Part shown: positions 1-9,256 of the stretch, piece by piece
Layout of the letters: the number at the start of each line of letters is the position of its first letter
Numbering within the stretch: the first letter of the stretch is position 1
NCBI RefSeq assembly: GCF_003056055.1
Contig: NZ_PYFP01000001.1
Span: forward strand, 744,001 to 808,000
Length of the DNA: 64,000 nt
Reading direction: 5' to 3'
DNA from: Glaciimonas sp. PCH181
Lineage (GTDB): Bacteria > Pseudomonadota > Gammaproteobacteria > Burkholderiales > Burkholderiaceae_D
Notes under the pieces: model-generated
What the model saw: only the letters and a program-made list of their open reading frames with translations
Database searches by the model: none
Told to the model about the DNA's origin: nothing
Made by a program: the position numbers and the translations under genes

Positions 1-1416
1 AGGGGCCAGCGAAGTTTTGATATGTGGCGATACTTTGAGGCCAGCTTCAACCGCTTTTTTAGCGAGCAAACCAGCAGCTAGCATGACGCTTGGATTGGAT
101 GTGTTGGTGCAAGATGTGATCGCAGCGATCAAAACGTCACCGTTCATGACGCCGACGCCGTTCGCATCAACGTATTTTGCATCCAGATCTTCAGCTTTTT
201 TGTTGAAGCCGCTTTCTGCTGCCGACTTGCTGAATAATTCAGCGAAGTTGTTTTTTACATTGCCGATTTCGATACGATCTTGTGGACGCTTCGGACCTGC
301 TAATGATGGTGCAACTGTGCCCAAATCGAGTGCGATAACTGTGGTGTAATCGATGTCGCCTTCTTTTGGAATGCCGAACAATTTTTGTGCGCGGAAATAG
401 CCTTCGAAAGCAGAGATTTCTGCCTTGCTGCGGCCAGTGCCCTTGAAGTAGTCGATGGTTGCTTCGTCGACTGGGAAGAAGCCCATTGTTGCGCCGTATT
501 CTGGTGCCATGTTCGCGATAGTTGCGCGATCAGTAAGGCTCAGCGATGCAGTGCCTTCGCCGAAGAACTCAACAAATTTGCCAACAACTTTGGCTTTACG
601 CAGCAGCTCAGTGATCGTCAGGACCAAGTCAGTTGCGGTGACGCCTTCACGCAATTGGCCTGTCAGATTGACGCCGACAACGTCCGGTGTCAGGAAATAA
701 ACCGGTTGTCCCAGCATACCGGCTTCTGCTTCAATACCACCAACGCCCCAGCCGACTACGCCGATACCGTTAATCATCGTGGTGTGCGAATCCGTGCCGA
801 CTAATGTATCAGGGTAGAAAACATCGCCTTTTTTGTGTACGCCACGTGCAAGGTATTCCAGATTGACTTGATGGACGATACCGAAGCCAGGAGGAACTAC
901 GCCGAATGTATCAAATGCCTGCATGCCCCATTTCATGAACTGATAGCGCTCGTTATTGCGCTGAAATTCCAGTTTCATGTTTAGGTCGAGTGCTTTCTTT
1001 TCACGGAAATGATCGATTTGAACTGAGTGGTCGACGACCAGATCAACCGGTACTAGCGGCTCGATGTTCTTTGGATCTTTGCCGAGTTGTGCTGCGACGT
1101 TACGCATTGCTGCCAGGTCGGCCAGCAGTGGGACGCCGGTGAAATCTTGTAGAACTACGCGAGAAACTACGAAAGGAATTTCGTCAGTGCGGGCACCTGT
1201 TGCGCTCCAGGCGGCGAGTTGCTTGACGTGCTCTTCGGTTACTTTCTTGCCATCACAGTTACGTAGCACTGATTCCAGCACGATACGGATCGATACAGGC
1301 AGGCGTGAAATGTTGATGCCGAGTTTTTTTTCTAGCGCAGGCAGAGAATAAAATTTGCCTTTCTTTGTCTCGGAAATCTTAAATTCCTTGAGCGTGTTCA
1401 ACGTGTTGCGGGACAT
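1..1416 (-). CDS. acnA: Aconitate hydratase AcnA, C-terminal part cut off by the window edge
   Basis: Aconitase interconverts citrate and isocitrate in the TCA cycle with a [4Fe-4S] cluster. Reading leftward from an ATG at 1416, the translation begins [20 protein letters not shown] and stays open to base 1, about 472 of the family's roughly 900 residues. The block [20 protein letters not shown] and the cluster-ligand motif [13 protein letters not shown] (ligand Cys at residue 436) identify the AcnA/IRP type rather than AcnB. An AAGGAG Shine-Dalgarno lies 7-8 bases upstream of the ATG. The swivel domain and the remaining cluster cysteines lie beyond the window. It is the most downstream member of the leftward acnA / MliC-like / CitE-like / mdh group, each gene being separated by more than 75 bases. 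All forward-strand open frames here are shadows of it. Confidence 0.97.
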   Translation of the reverse strand, partial: MSRNTLNTLKEFKISETKKGKFYSLPALEKKLGINISRLPVSIRIVLESVLRNCDGKKVTEEHVKQLAAWSATGARTDEIPFVVSRVVLQDFTGVPLLADLAAMRNVAAQLGKDPKNIEPLVPVDLVVDHSVQIDHFREKKALDLNMKLEFQRNNERYQFMKWGMQAFDTFGVVPPGFGIVHQVNLEYLARGVHKKGDVFYPDTLVGTDSHTTMINGIGVVGWGVGGIEAEAGMLGQPVYFLTPDVVGVNLTGQLREGVTATDLVLTITELLRKAKVVGKFVEFFGEGTASLSLTDRATIANMAPEYGATMGFFPVDEATIDYFKGTGRSKAEISAFEGYFRAQKLFGIPKEGDIDYTTVIALDLGTVAPSLAGPKRPQDRIEIGNVKNNFAELFSKSAAESGFNKKAEDLDAKYVDANGVGVMNGDVLIAAITSCTNTSNPSVMLAAGLLAKKAVEAGLKVSPHIKTSLAP

Positions 1417-1635
1417 GATTTCTCCTTAAATTACAATTCGAGTAAAAACGGTACTTTGATACTTTTTTTTGTAGTACTTCGGTGGGTAACCGGCGTCGGT
1501 TTTTGAATCGCAACCAGTGCAGATGCGCTTTAAAAACATCGCTATTTACCATCCTTTTCGCATTTTCAGATACCCAAAAGGGTGCCGAAAATCCGGTGCT
1601 GCCAATCTAACAACTACATGCATAGCTCATGCCAG

Positions 1636-1667
1636 CGTATAGCCGACCAAAACTAATCGGCTATACG
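1636..1667 (-). terminator. Perfect 11-bp inverted repeat, terminator-like
   Basis: The arms at 1636-1646 (CGTATAGCCGA) and 1657-1667 (TCGGCTATACG) are perfectly complementary around a 10-base loop. It lies just downstream of the leftward gene ending at 1692. There is no T-run after the stem on the minus strand, so it is only a candidate terminator or an RNA-stabilising hairpin. On the plus strand it is followed by GCTTTTT. Confidence 0.45.
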
Positions 1668-1691
1668 GCAGCTTTTTCGACTAGCCTACGA

Positions 1692-2219
1692 TTAACCGTG
1701 GGCTGGTTCGGCTATCAGACTCGCGGCAGGTGCAACTGCAGAAGATCCAGTCTGCTCGGGCGATTTACATTCGTTGGCAAGTTGATGGCCTTGTTTTGAG
1801 TCAAGCAACATGCCTTTGGCCGGAATACCGATCCATACCAGACCATATTTGCGATTTTCAAAACGATCGGCACCTGTTGTCGTAACGACTTTGGTGAGAC
1901 GATGCAGTGTCTTACCCCAACGCAGCGCGATATGTTTGGCGTCTTCAGCATTGCGATAAATCGTTAGTTTGTTACCGAGTTCGCAGTTGTAATCAATCGC
2001 AACTGAGGTTTTGATGTCTGGCGTGCCTTCATCTTCGCCGTCATCTGCTTCAACAGCCGGCAGCGCTTTTTTGCCAGTATTCTTTTTGGTGACTTTTTTC
2101 TTGACGACTTTCTTTGTCGTCGCTGGTTGGCCGGTGGTAGTTTGTGCGATCGATGCCAATGGTGCAGTCATCAGCAAACTTGCGCACAACAGGCTAAGGA
2201 TAGAGAGAGTTTTTTTCAT
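1692..2219 (-). CDS. Secreted MliC-like (C-type lysozyme inhibitor-like) protein
   Basis: This is a 175-residue exported protein. Residues 1-25 form a Sec signal peptide ending ASIAQ. Residues 30-70 are a low-complexity Lys/Thr stretch (VVKKKVTKK) followed by acidic residues. The C-terminal part from about residue 75 has YNCELGNKLTIYRN, a central LHRLTKVV, then YGLVWI and a late Cys in NECK. This order (Cys, short beta strands, a GLVW strand, closing Cys) resembles the MliC/C-type lysozyme inhibitor fold, which inhibits host or predator lysozyme in the periplasm. That assignment is by pattern only and moderate. The start is the first ATG before the signal peptide. No strong ribosome-binding site was seen. 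It sits between acnA and the CitE-like gene. Confidence 0.75.
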   Translation of the reverse strand: MKKTLSILSLLCASLLMTAPLASIAQTTTGQPATTKKVVKKKVTKKNTGKKALPAVEADDGEDEGTPDIKTSVAIDYNCELGNKLTIYRNAEDAKHIALRWGKTLHRLTKVVTTTGADRFENRKYGLVWIGIPAKGMLLDSKQGHQLANECKSPEQTGSSAVAPAASLIAEPAHG

Positions 2220-2298
2220 ATGTTTACGCTGGTAGTTTGAGCGGTTAATTAGGTCAAAGGCGCGCTACGATATTGGTTACATGGACAAAGCGCAACGT

Positions 2299-3276
2299 TT
2301 AGTTAGAAAATAATGCATTCGCGGGGGAGGGCAGTACGATGCCATTGCCTCTCGCTCGCTGCAAAACGGTCCAGTAATAACGGTAACTAGCGCGATCATG
2401 CAAATTGCCGTGGTATTGGATAGGACCCCAGGCTGCCTTTTGGGCAGCCAGTAAAATGTGAGCCGCTTCGCTCACTTCTGACTGAGTCGGTGAAAATGCG
2501 TTCAAAATGTGCCTGATCTGCGAAGGGTGAATACTCCACATCCGCGTATAACCGAATTCCGTCTTGGCACGAAGCGCATCTTCAGCAATGACAGCGCTGT
2601 CGTGAATTTCAGTCGTGACGTTATGCGAAGGCGTTTTGCCATGCGCGTGACAGGCGGCTGCAATGTTGAGCTTGGCGCGGGTGACTAGGGGATGCGTGAA
2701 TTGCCCGGGCGAGCGCATGGCAGCACTCGGAATCGCACCATAGTGGGCGGACACAAAATCCATGATCCCGAATGAGAGTGATTCGACCTGTGGTAACGCG
2801 GCGATTGCGGCTACATCAGTCAGCGCGCCGTGTGTTTCGATAAGAACATGTACCGGCAGCGCCTGACGCCCAGCCAGACTGGAGTGGTGATTGATAAGGT
2901 CAATGGCGGCGCTGACATCTGCCACGCCTTCTGCCTTCGGCAGCATCAGATAAGCGAGGCGCGTCGCTGCGGTGCGACAAATAATTTCTACATCTTGTTC
3001 GAAAAAACTGCTGCTTAGATCATGAACGCGTGCACCGATACGATTAAATCGATTGTCTTCGCTAGCGATAACGGCAGAGACAAGTTGCGCATGTGTGGCT
3101 TCGTTGCCAGCAGCAGCGCCATCTTCGCAGTCAAAAGTAATATCGAATACAGGGCCCAGTTCTTGTTGAAGAACGACCGACTTACGCATGAGCTTTTCGG
3201 CACCTGCATAGTGATCGCAAACCGGAAGGGAGACCGGTGGTTGCTTGCCTAGGAATAAAACCTCGGTAGGGTGCAT
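2299..3276 (-). CDS. HpcH/HpaI aldolase / citrate lyase beta-like (CitE-like) CoA-ester lyase
   Basis: This 325-residue protein is of the CitE/malyl-CoA lyase branch of the HpcH/HpaI superfamily, a TIM barrel that cleaves or forms C-C bonds in CoA thioesters with Mg2+. Visible signatures are the early acidic motif FDITFDCEDGAA (about residues 46-57), the strand motif VLIETHGALTD with a metal-binding Glu, and LSFGIMDFVSAHYG. The citrate lyase alpha and gamma subunits are absent, so this is a stand-alone enzyme. The substrate (malyl-, citramalyl- or another CoA ester) cannot be told from sequence. It lies between acnA and mdh, which suggests a role next to the TCA cycle. The start ATG at 3276 lacks a strong Shine-Dalgarno. 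Confidence 0.85.
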   Translation of the reverse strand: MHPTEVLFLGKQPPVSLPVCDHYAGAEKLMRKSVVLQQELGPVFDITFDCEDGAAAGNEATHAQLVSAVIASEDNRFNRIGARVHDLSSSFFEQDVEIICRTAATRLAYLMLPKAEGVADVSAAIDLINHHSSLAGRQALPVHVLIETHGALTDVAAIAALPQVESLSFGIMDFVSAHYGAIPSAAMRSPGQFTHPLVTRAKLNIAAACHAHGKTPSHNVTTEIHDSAVIAEDALRAKTEFGYTRMWSIHPSQIRHILNAFSPTQSEVSEAAHILLAAQKAAWGPIQYHGNLHDRASYRYYWTVLQRARGNGIVLPSPANALFSN

Positions 3277-3392
3277 ACGGCTTAGCTTGACTTGAATGGG
3301 CTTGAATTATGAGTGTTGCCTGAATCTATACAATCAACTGACACAAACATGGCCGGAACACCCACTGTTTGCATCAGTTTTTATTCACGCAG

Positions 3393-3429
3393 CGTGCGAA
3401 TCATTTATTTTATGTAAATGATTCGCACG
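3393..3429 (-). terminator. 15-bp perfect hairpin downstream of mdh
   Basis: The arms 3393-3407 (CGTGCGAATCATTTA) and 3415-3429 pair perfectly around a 7-base loop. It lies 14 bases after the mdh stop and before the CitE-like gene, so it probably ends or attenuates the mdh transcript. No T-run follows on the minus strand, so it may work as an mRNA 3'-end stabiliser or a partial terminator. Confidence 0.6.
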
Positions 3430-3442
3430 TTTGTAGCTGGAA

Positions 3443-4432
3443 TTAACCAACCAAATGTTTCACGCCTTCACGCTCTTCCAACAGTTCGTTCAACGTTACG
3501 TTGATACGTTCTTGCGAGAATGCGTCGATTTCCAAACCTTGAACGATTTTGTATTCGCCGTTTTCGGTTGTAACAGGGAAACCGAAGATAGTTCCTTCAG
3601 GAATACCGTATGAACCATCCGATGGAACGCCCATAGTAGTCCACTTGCCATTTGTGCCCAAGACCCAGTCACGCACGTGATCGATTGCAGCGTTAGCTGC
3701 CGATGCTGCGGAAGACAGGCCACGTGCTTCGATGATTGCTGCGCCGCGTTTACCAACGGTTGGCAGGAATACATCTTTGTTCCACTCGTGATCGTTGATC
3801 AAGTCTTTAACCGATTGTCCGTCCACTGTCGCATAGCGATAGTCGGCGTACATAGTTGGCGAGTGATTGCCCCATACGAACATTTTTTCGATCGAGGCTA
3901 CTGGCTTGCCGGATTTTGCCGCGACTTGCGACAAAGCACGGTTGTGATCCAGGCGCAGCATCGCAGTGAAGTTTTTCGCTGGCAGGTTAGGTGCCGATTT
4001 CATCGCGATATAAGCGTTGGTATTAGCTGGATTGCCGACTACCAATACTTTGACATTGCGTGATGCGACAGCATCAAGTGCTTTACCTTGAACGGTAAAG
4101 ATTTGCGCATTGGCTTCTAGCAGGTCTTTACGTTCCATTCCTGGACCGCGAGGACGTGCGCCAACCAACAGGGCTACGTCGATATCTTTGAATGCTGTCA
4201 GTGGGTCGCTGTGAGCAGTAACGCCAGCCAGTAATGGGAATGCGCAATCGTCGATTTCCATGATGACGCCCTTTAATGCTTTTTGGGCTTTTTCGTCAGG
4301 AATTTCCAGCAATTGCAAAATAACCGGTTGGTCTTTGCCGAGCAAGTCGCCATTGGCAATGCGGAATAATAGGGAATAACCGATTTGACCAGCGGCGCCG
4401 GTTACGGCAACACGCATTGGGGTTTTAGCCAT
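3443..4432 (-). CDS. mdh: Malate dehydrogenase (NAD-dependent)
   Basis: This enzyme oxidises malate to oxaloacetate in the TCA cycle in the cytoplasm. At 329 residues it has the length of the proteobacterial/cytosolic-type MDH. Visible landmarks are the NAD-binding glycine motif [16 protein letters not shown] (residues 11-26), the mobile-loop substrate Arg residues in [16 protein letters not shown] (about 91-106), [11 protein letters not shown], the catalytic region [10 protein letters not shown] and the active-site His in [11 protein letters not shown]. It is transcribed leftward, divergent from the GntR regulator across 367 bases, and is probably the first gene of the leftward group that ends with acnA. 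Confidence 0.97.
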   Translation of the reverse strand: MAKTPMRVAVTGAAGQIGYSLLFRIANGDLLGKDQPVILQLLEIPDEKAQKALKGVIMEIDDCAFPLLAGVTAHSDPLTAFKDIDVALLVGARPRGPGMERKDLLEANAQIFTVQGKALDAVASRNVKVLVVGNPANTNAYIAMKSAPNLPAKNFTAMLRLDHNRALSQVAAKSGKPVASIEKMFVWGNHSPTMYADYRYATVDGQSVKDLINDHEWNKDVFLPTVGKRGAAIIEARGLSSAASAANAAIDHVRDWVLGTNGKWTTMGVPSDGSYGIPEGTIFGFPVTTENGEYKIVQGLEIDAFSQERINVTLNELLEEREGVKHLVG

Positions 4433-4799
4433 GTTGAATCTCCAGAGTGGTGATGAAAAGCGATATCTGTACTGCTTGAAACCTCTAATGATACCGTCGA
4501 AAACAGCGTGCGTCAGTTTGTTTTAGCGAGAATTCTGGTTACTAGCTAACTATCCTGATGCAGCACAATAACCATACAGATTATGGGCCGAGTCTTACGG
4601 CAGTACTATTTGTCGTACATTGACGCATGCGAAATTATGCAAGCAATCTTCAGTCGATGCCATGACAATTAGGTGTTTTCCGCGAGTGTAGGCGCGCATG
4701 ATAACTCTGTCAATGACTATCTTATATCTTATATAAGACATATTAATTGCGTATTTTGTACTGGACTACAAGGTGTGTTTTGTGTTGAAATCCTGAATT
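4433..4799. promoter_or_regulatory. Divergent mdh / GntR control region
   Basis: This 367-base non-coding stretch must hold the promoters of both mdh (leftward) and the GntR gene (rightward). Its distinctive element is at 4721-4738: CTTATAT repeated in tandem, the second copy entering the 12-bp palindrome TCTTATATAAGA (4727-4738). The TATA-centred symmetric form fits what GntR/HutC regulators usually bind, and it lies about 60 bases upstream of the regulator start. Assignment as the operator is inference. No other repeat or RNA gene was seen. Confidence 0.55.
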
Positions 4800-5588
4800 A
4801 TGAGTTCCACACCATCGAATATGATTAGCAGTGATCCAGCCACCCCCGGCAGCGCTGCTGTCGCTGGAATATCCCCCACCTTTAGCCCCCTCTATCAACA
4901 GATCAAAGCGCTCATCATGCAGCGTCTGCAATCTGGCGAATGGAAACCGGGCGAATTAATTCCTAGCGAAGTAGAGTTGGGTAACCGTTTCAAGGTTAGC
5001 CAGGGAACCGTTCGAAAAGCAATTGATGAGCTGGCTGCTGAAAATTTAGTCATTCGGCGTCAAGGTAAAGGTACTTTTGTTGCGACGCATCATGAGGATC
5101 AGACTCAGTTCAGATTTTTACGCCTAATGCCAGATGATAGTCAACCGAAACCCGCTGAAAAGCGCGTTATTGAGTTGAAACGTTTACGTGCTCCGGCGGA
5201 AATTGCGCGCTTGCTCGGCATGAAATCCGGCGATTCTGTAGTATTCGTCAAGCGCGTTATGTCGTTCGAGGGCGCACCGACCATTCTCGAAGAGTTATGG
5301 TTGCCCGGCGTTATATTCAAAGGTTTGACGCTCGAACGTTTGGTTGAGTATCGCGGGCCTATGTATGGGCTGTTTGAGACGGAGTTTGGGACGCGCATGA
5401 TTCGCGCGACCGAACAAATCCGTGCGGCAAGTGCCGATGACGAAGTGGCGGAGTTATTAAGCGTGCGACCTTTATCGCCGCTTTTGAGTGTCGAGAGAGT
5501 CTCGTTTACATACGGCGATAAGCCTGTAGAAGTGCGACGTGGACTGTACGTGACGGAGCATCATCATTACCAGAACGAGTTAAGTTAG
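4800..5588 (+). CDS. GntR-family (HutC subfamily) transcriptional regulator, TCA cluster
   Basis: This 262-residue cytoplasmic regulator has an N-terminal winged helix (about residues 28-98; LYQQIKALIMQRLQSGEW, then a recognition-helix region FKVSQGTVRKAIDEL) and a C-terminal UTRA effector-binding domain (about 115-255; SVVFVKRVMSFEGAP and LLSVERVSFTYGDKPVE). UTRA domains in HutC-type regulators bind small metabolites. It is divergent from mdh and 204 bases upstream of sdhC, so control of sdhCDAB and mdh is the likely role, with autoregulation through the TATA-centred palindrome at 4727-4738. The ligand is unknown. The first 25 residues are a Ser/Pro/Ala-rich extension. Start chosen as the first ATG of the frame. 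Confidence 0.9.
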   Translation: MSSTPSNMISSDPATPGSAAVAGISPTFSPLYQQIKALIMQRLQSGEWKPGELIPSEVELGNRFKVSQGTVRKAIDELAAENLVIRRQGKGTFVATHHEDQTQFRFLRLMPDDSQPKPAEKRVIELKRLRAPAEIARLLGMKSGDSVVFVKRVMSFEGAPTILEELWLPGVIFKGLTLERLVEYRGPMYGLFETEFGTRMIRATEQIRAASADDEVAELLSVRPLSPLLSVERVSFTYGDKPVEVRRGLYVTEHHHYQNELS

Positions 5589-5792
5589 CGATTAATGGAG
5601 TGCAATGGGTCAAGCCGAGGTGCGCAAGCGATTATCTCGGCAAAACCTGATTTATGTGTGCGGATAGTGGAATTTGGCTGTAGAAATCTACTCGAAAAAT
5701 AGTAATTCAGTGGAATTCCGAATAACTATTGGTGTGCTGCACAAAAATAAGCGAAAATTGCGTGATTGTTTTAAAACTGAGGAGAACCCTGT

Positions 5793-6209
5793 ATGTCTGA
5801 AGCCGAAGCCGAAAAAAATCAGCGGCCACAATTTCGAAATATAAATCTTAATCAACTAATCGGTTATCGCTTGCCACTGGCAGGTTTTGTCTCGATTCTG
5901 CACCGAATTAGTGGCTTGCTGATGTTTTTGCTGCTGCCTTTCATTCTCTTTCTGCTCGACACCAGTCTCGTATCCGAAACTTCGTTCGAATATTTTAGAG
6001 GCATTACTTCCAACTGGTTAGTCAAACTGATCATTCTTGCGCTTTCATGGGCTTATCTGCATCATTTCTGCGCTGGCATTCGCCACTTGATCATGGATAA
6101 CCATATCGGCCTGGATAAAGATAGCGCACGTAAATCAGCAGTCGGCGTATTTGCTGTAAGTTTGCCACTAGCTTTGCTAGTTGCATTGAAATTGTTCGGA
6201 GCATTCTAA
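5793..6209 (+). CDS. sdhC: Succinate dehydrogenase cytochrome b556 subunit
   Basis: SdhC is one of the two membrane anchors of complex II, carrying heme b and part of the quinone site. The 138 residues contain three hydrophobic helices (about 31-55, 75-97, 113-133). HRISGLLMFLLLP (from residue 37) and the heme-ligand motif HFCAGIRH (proposed heme His91) are family signatures. An AGGAG site lies 8 bases before the ATG. The stop is directly followed by the sdhD ATG, so the two are translationally coupled. A promoter is expected in the 204 bases between the GntR gene and sdhC. Confidence 0.97.
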   Translation: MSEAEAEKNQRPQFRNINLNQLIGYRLPLAGFVSILHRISGLLMFLLLPFILFLLDTSLVSETSFEYFRGITSNWLVKLIILALSWAYLHHFCAGIRHLIMDNHIGLDKDSARKSAVGVFAVSLPLALLVALKLFGAF

Positions 6210-6575
6210 ATGGCTAATAATAATATCGGTTCAAAGCGCCTGATCGTCGGCGCACATTACGGTCTGCGCGATTGGCTCGCGCAACGCGCTACAGCTGTTG
6301 TCATGGCGCTGTACACCGTTATCTTATTGATTTCCTTTTTGACTGCGAGTGATTTCAGCTACCAAGGTTGGGCTGGATTATTTGCACATCAGTGGTTCAA
6401 GTTGGCGACCTTCGTTGCCTTAATGGCGCTGTTTTATCACGCATGGGTTGGTGTGCGCGATATCTGGATGGATTACGTTAAACCGGTCGCTTTGCGGCTG
6501 GTATTGCAAGTTGCCACAATTTTGTGGCTAGTCGGTTGTGCCGGATGGGCGGCGCAGATTTTGTGGAGAGTGTAA
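6210..6575 (+). CDS. sdhD: Succinate dehydrogenase membrane anchor subunit
   Basis: SdhD is the second membrane anchor of complex II. The 121 residues form three transmembrane helices (about 28-46, 60-82, 92-116). VGAHYGLRDWLAQRATA starts the family fold, and FYHAWVGVRDIWMDYVKP carries the residues equivalent to the heme His (His77) and the quinone-site Asp-Tyr pair (Asp88, Tyr89). It starts on the base after the sdhC stop and ends two bases before the sdhA GTG, so the operon is tightly coupled. Confidence 0.96.
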   Translation: MANNNIGSKRLIVGAHYGLRDWLAQRATAVVMALYTVILLISFLTASDFSYQGWAGLFAHQWFKLATFVALMALFYHAWVGVRDIWMDYVKPVALRLVLQVATILWLVGCAGWAAQILWRV

Positions 6576-6577
6576 TC

Positions 6578-8356
6578 GTGGCAGCTATCAAATCCACAAT
6601 TCCTACACGCCGCTTTGATGCGGTAATCGTTGGTGCCGGTGGTTCCGGTATGCGTGCTTCGCTACAGTTAGCGGAAGCTGGTTTAAATGTCGCCGTTTTG
6701 TCTAAGGTATTTCCTACCCGTTCGCACACTGTTGCAGCACAAGGTGGTATCGGTGCATCGCTGGGAAATATGTCCGAGGACAATTGGTACTGGCACATGT
6801 TTGACACGGTCAAGGGTTCAGATTATCTGGGTGACCAGGACGCAATCGAATTCATGTGTCGTGAAGCGGCGAAAGCCGTGTACGAATTAGAACATCTGGG
6901 TATGCCATTTGACCGTAACGCCGATGGCACTATTTATCAGCGTCCTTTCGGTGGTCATTCAGCCAATTTCGGTGAAAAGCCGGTGGCACGTGCTTGCGCA
7001 GCAGCTGACCGTACTGGTCATGCTTTATTGCACACACTGTATCAACGCAACGTTCGCGCCAAGACGCATTTTTTCGTTGAGTGGATGGCAATCGATCTGG
7101 TGCGCGATGCTGACGGCGATGTACTCGGCGTTCTTGCGCTGGAAATGGAAACTGGCGAGATCATGATGCTGGAAGCCAAAACCACTGTCATGGCAACCGG
7201 CGGCGCTGGTCGTATCTGGGCTGCGTCAACTAATGCGTTTATTAATACTGGCGACGGTATGGGTATGGCGGCACGCGCTGGTATTCCGTTGGAAGATATG
7301 GAATTCTGGCAGTTCCACCCAACTGGCGTAGCTGGCGCAGGCGTGCTGATTACTGAAGGCGTGCGCGGCGAGGGCGGTATTTTGATCAATGCCAACGGCG
7401 AGCGTTTCATGGAACGTTATGCGCCAACGCTGAAGGACTTGGCACCGCGTGACTTCGTTTCGCGTTCGATGGATCAGGAAATCAAAGAGGGCCGTGGTTG
7501 TGGTCCAAACAAGGATCACGTCATGCTGGATCTGCGCCATATCGGTGCCGAGACCATCAAGAAACGTCTGCCGTCGATTCTGGAAATTGGTCATAAATTC
7601 GCCAACGTCGATGCACTTAAAGAGCCTATCCCGGTCGTGCCGACTATCCATTATCAAATGGGTGGTATTCCGACTAACGTTTACGGTCAGGTTGTTGTGC
7701 CAAAGAACGGCATTCCTAACGCTATCGTGAATGGCCTGTATGCGATTGGCGAATGTGCTTGCGTGTCAGTGCATGGCGCAAATCGTCTTGGTACTAACTC
7801 GCTGCTGGACTTGGTTGTATTTGGTCGCGCTGCCGGTAACCACATCGTTGACAGTAAACTGAAAGAGCGCAGCAACAAGCCTCTGCCGGCCGATGCAACT
7901 GATGCCGCTCTGGCGCGGGTTGCAAAACTTGAAGCCAGTACAGGTTCCGAGCGCGTGCAAGATGTTGCCGGTGATATTCGCAAAACCATGCAACACTATT
8001 GCGGTGTGTTCCGGACTGACGAGTTGCTGCAGCAGGGCTATAAAGAAATTATGGTCCTCGATGAGCGTCGTAAGCATGTCGCCTTTAAGGATAAATCGAA
8101 AGTCTTCAATACTGCGCGGGTTGAGGCGCTGGAACTCGATAATCTGATCGAAACTGCTAAAGCCACGATTACATCGGCTGCTGCTCGTAAAGAATCACGC
8201 GGCGCGCATGCGCATCGTGACTACGAAAAGCGCGACGATGAAAACTGGATGAAGCATACCTTGTGGTACTCCGAAGGTAATCGACTCGACTATAAGCCAG
8301 TCATCACCAAGCCGCTGACCGTCGATACGTTCAAGCCAAAACCACGTACTTTCTAA
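6578..8356 (+). CDS. sdhA: Succinate dehydrogenase flavoprotein subunit
   Basis: SdhA oxidises succinate to fumarate and carries covalent FAD. The GTG at 6578 gives a 592-residue protein beginning MAAIKSTIPTRRFDAVIVGA. A longer frame back to 6524 would overlap sdhD and add 18 unrelated residues. A GGAGAG site precedes the GTG. The dinucleotide-binding motif VIVGAGGSGMRASLQLAEAG is followed by the flavinylation motif TRSHTVAAQGG (His50). The active-site blocks FHPTGVAGAGVLITEGVRGE and HGANRLGTNSLLDLVVFG are intact. FAD attachment would need SdhE, encoded downstream. Confidence 0.98.
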   Translation: MAAIKSTIPTRRFDAVIVGAGGSGMRASLQLAEAGLNVAVLSKVFPTRSHTVAAQGGIGASLGNMSEDNWYWHMFDTVKGSDYLGDQDAIEFMCREAAKAVYELEHLGMPFDRNADGTIYQRPFGGHSANFGEKPVARACAAADRTGHALLHTLYQRNVRAKTHFFVEWMAIDLVRDADGDVLGVLALEMETGEIMMLEAKTTVMATGGAGRIWAASTNAFINTGDGMGMAARAGIPLEDMEFWQFHPTGVAGAGVLITEGVRGEGGILINANGERFMERYAPTLKDLAPRDFVSRSMDQEIKEGRGCGPNKDHVMLDLRHIGAETIKKRLPSILEIGHKFANVDALKEPIPVVPTIHYQMGGIPTNVYGQVVVPKNGIPNAIVNGLYAIGECACVSVHGANRLGTNSLLDLVVFGRAAGNHIVDSKLKERSNKPLPADATDAALARVAKLEASTGSERVQDVAGDIRKTMQHYCGVFRTDELLQQGYKEIMVLDERRKHVAFKDKSKVFNTARVEALELDNLIETAKATITSAAARKESRGAHAHRDYEKRDDENWMKHTLWYSEGNRLDYKPVITKPLTVDTFKPKPRTF

Positions 8357-8368
8357 TAAGGTCTAGCC

Positions 8369-9079
8369 ATGTCACGTACAGTTAAATTTAAAATCTATCG
8401 CTACGATCCGGACAAGGATACGAAGCCTTACATGCAAGACCTGACAGTTGAGTTGTTGCCAACTGACAAAATGCTACTGGATGCTTTGCAACGTATTAAA
8501 GCGGATGTTGATGATTCGTTAGCGTTGCGTCGTTCATGTCGCGAAGGTGTTTGTGGCTCTGATGCCATGAATATCAACGGCAAAAACGGTCTGGCATGTA
8601 CTACTAATCTGAACGAATTGTCTGAGCCGATCATTTTGAAGCCTTTGCCTGGCTTACCAGTGATTCGCGATCTGATCGTCGATATGACGCAGTTCTTCAA
8701 GCAATACGATTCAGTTAAGCCATACCTGATCAACGACAGTATCCCGCCGGAAAAAGAACGTCTGCAAACGCCAGAGCAACGTGAAGAGCTGGATGGTCTT
8801 TACGAGTGTATTCTGTGTGCTTGCTGTTCGACCTCTTGTCCTTCGTTCTGGTGGAATCCAGACAAGTTCGTCGGTCCTGCCGGTTTGCTTCAGGCTTACC
8901 GTTTTATCGCCGATAGCCGCGATGAAGCAACTGGCCAGCGTCTGGATAACTTGGAAGATCCATATCGTCTGTTCCGTTGTCGTTCGATCATGAATTGCGT
9001 TGATGTTTGTCCTAAGGGCTTAAACCCGAACGCAGCGATCGGCAAAATCAAGGAATTGATGGTTCGTCGCGCGGTATAA
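8369..9079 (+). CDS. sdhB: Succinate dehydrogenase iron-sulfur subunit
   Basis: SdhB passes electrons from FAD to quinone through three Fe-S clusters. The 236 residues show the [2Fe-2S] ligand set SCREGVCGSD...LACTT (Cys57, Cys62, Asp65, Cys77, with Asp as ligand as in E. coli). The ferredoxin-type set ECILCACCSTSCPSFWWN and FRCRSIMNCVDVCPKG supplies the [4Fe-4S] and [3Fe-4S] clusters. It lies 12 bases after sdhA and is the last of sdhCDAB. A hairpin follows at 9087-9130. Confidence 0.98.
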   Translation: MSRTVKFKIYRYDPDKDTKPYMQDLTVELLPTDKMLLDALQRIKADVDDSLALRRSCREGVCGSDAMNINGKNGLACTTNLNELSEPIILKPLPGLPVIRDLIVDMTQFFKQYDSVKPYLINDSIPPEKERLQTPEQREELDGLYECILCACCSTSCPSFWWNPDKFVGPAGLLQAYRFIADSRDEATGQRLDNLEDPYRLFRCRSIMNCVDVCPKGLNPNAAIGKIKELMVRRAV

Positions 9080-9086
9080 CTACTGC

Positions 9087-9130
9087 CATTAAGCGCCACC
9101 ATTCGGTGGTTTGAATGGCAACGCTTAATG
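9087..9130 (+). terminator. Nested inverted repeat after sdhB
   Basis: The outer arms CATTAAGCG (9087-9095) and CGCTTAATG (9122-9130) enclose an inner hairpin CCACC-ATTC-GGTGG. It is followed by CAGTTTT, a weak T-run. It may partly terminate the sdhCDAB mRNA or protect its 3' end, separating it from sdhE-gltA expression. Confidence 0.5.
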
Positions 9131-9256
9131 CAGTTTTCCAGCGGATGAGGCGAAGTGGTGTTTAGCTTCGACCGATCCGCCGGGATTACCTCCGACATTG
9201 TTTTGAATCGTTAGTTTTTATACTAGCTGCCTGTACTAAATGGAATAAAGTAAATC

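Noticed and set aside
17..1351. Several forward-strand open frames
   Set aside because: They are antisense shadows of acnA, whose reverse-strand translation matches the aconitase family throughout.
6524..6577. Upstream extension of sdhA to an ATG at 6524
   Set aside because: It overlaps sdhD and adds 18 residues unlike SdhA; the GTG at 6578 has a ribosome-binding site and gives the family's usual start.
7042..7657. Long antisense frames inside sdhA
   Set aside because: They lie entirely within the well-supported sdhA gene and have no recognisable protein features.
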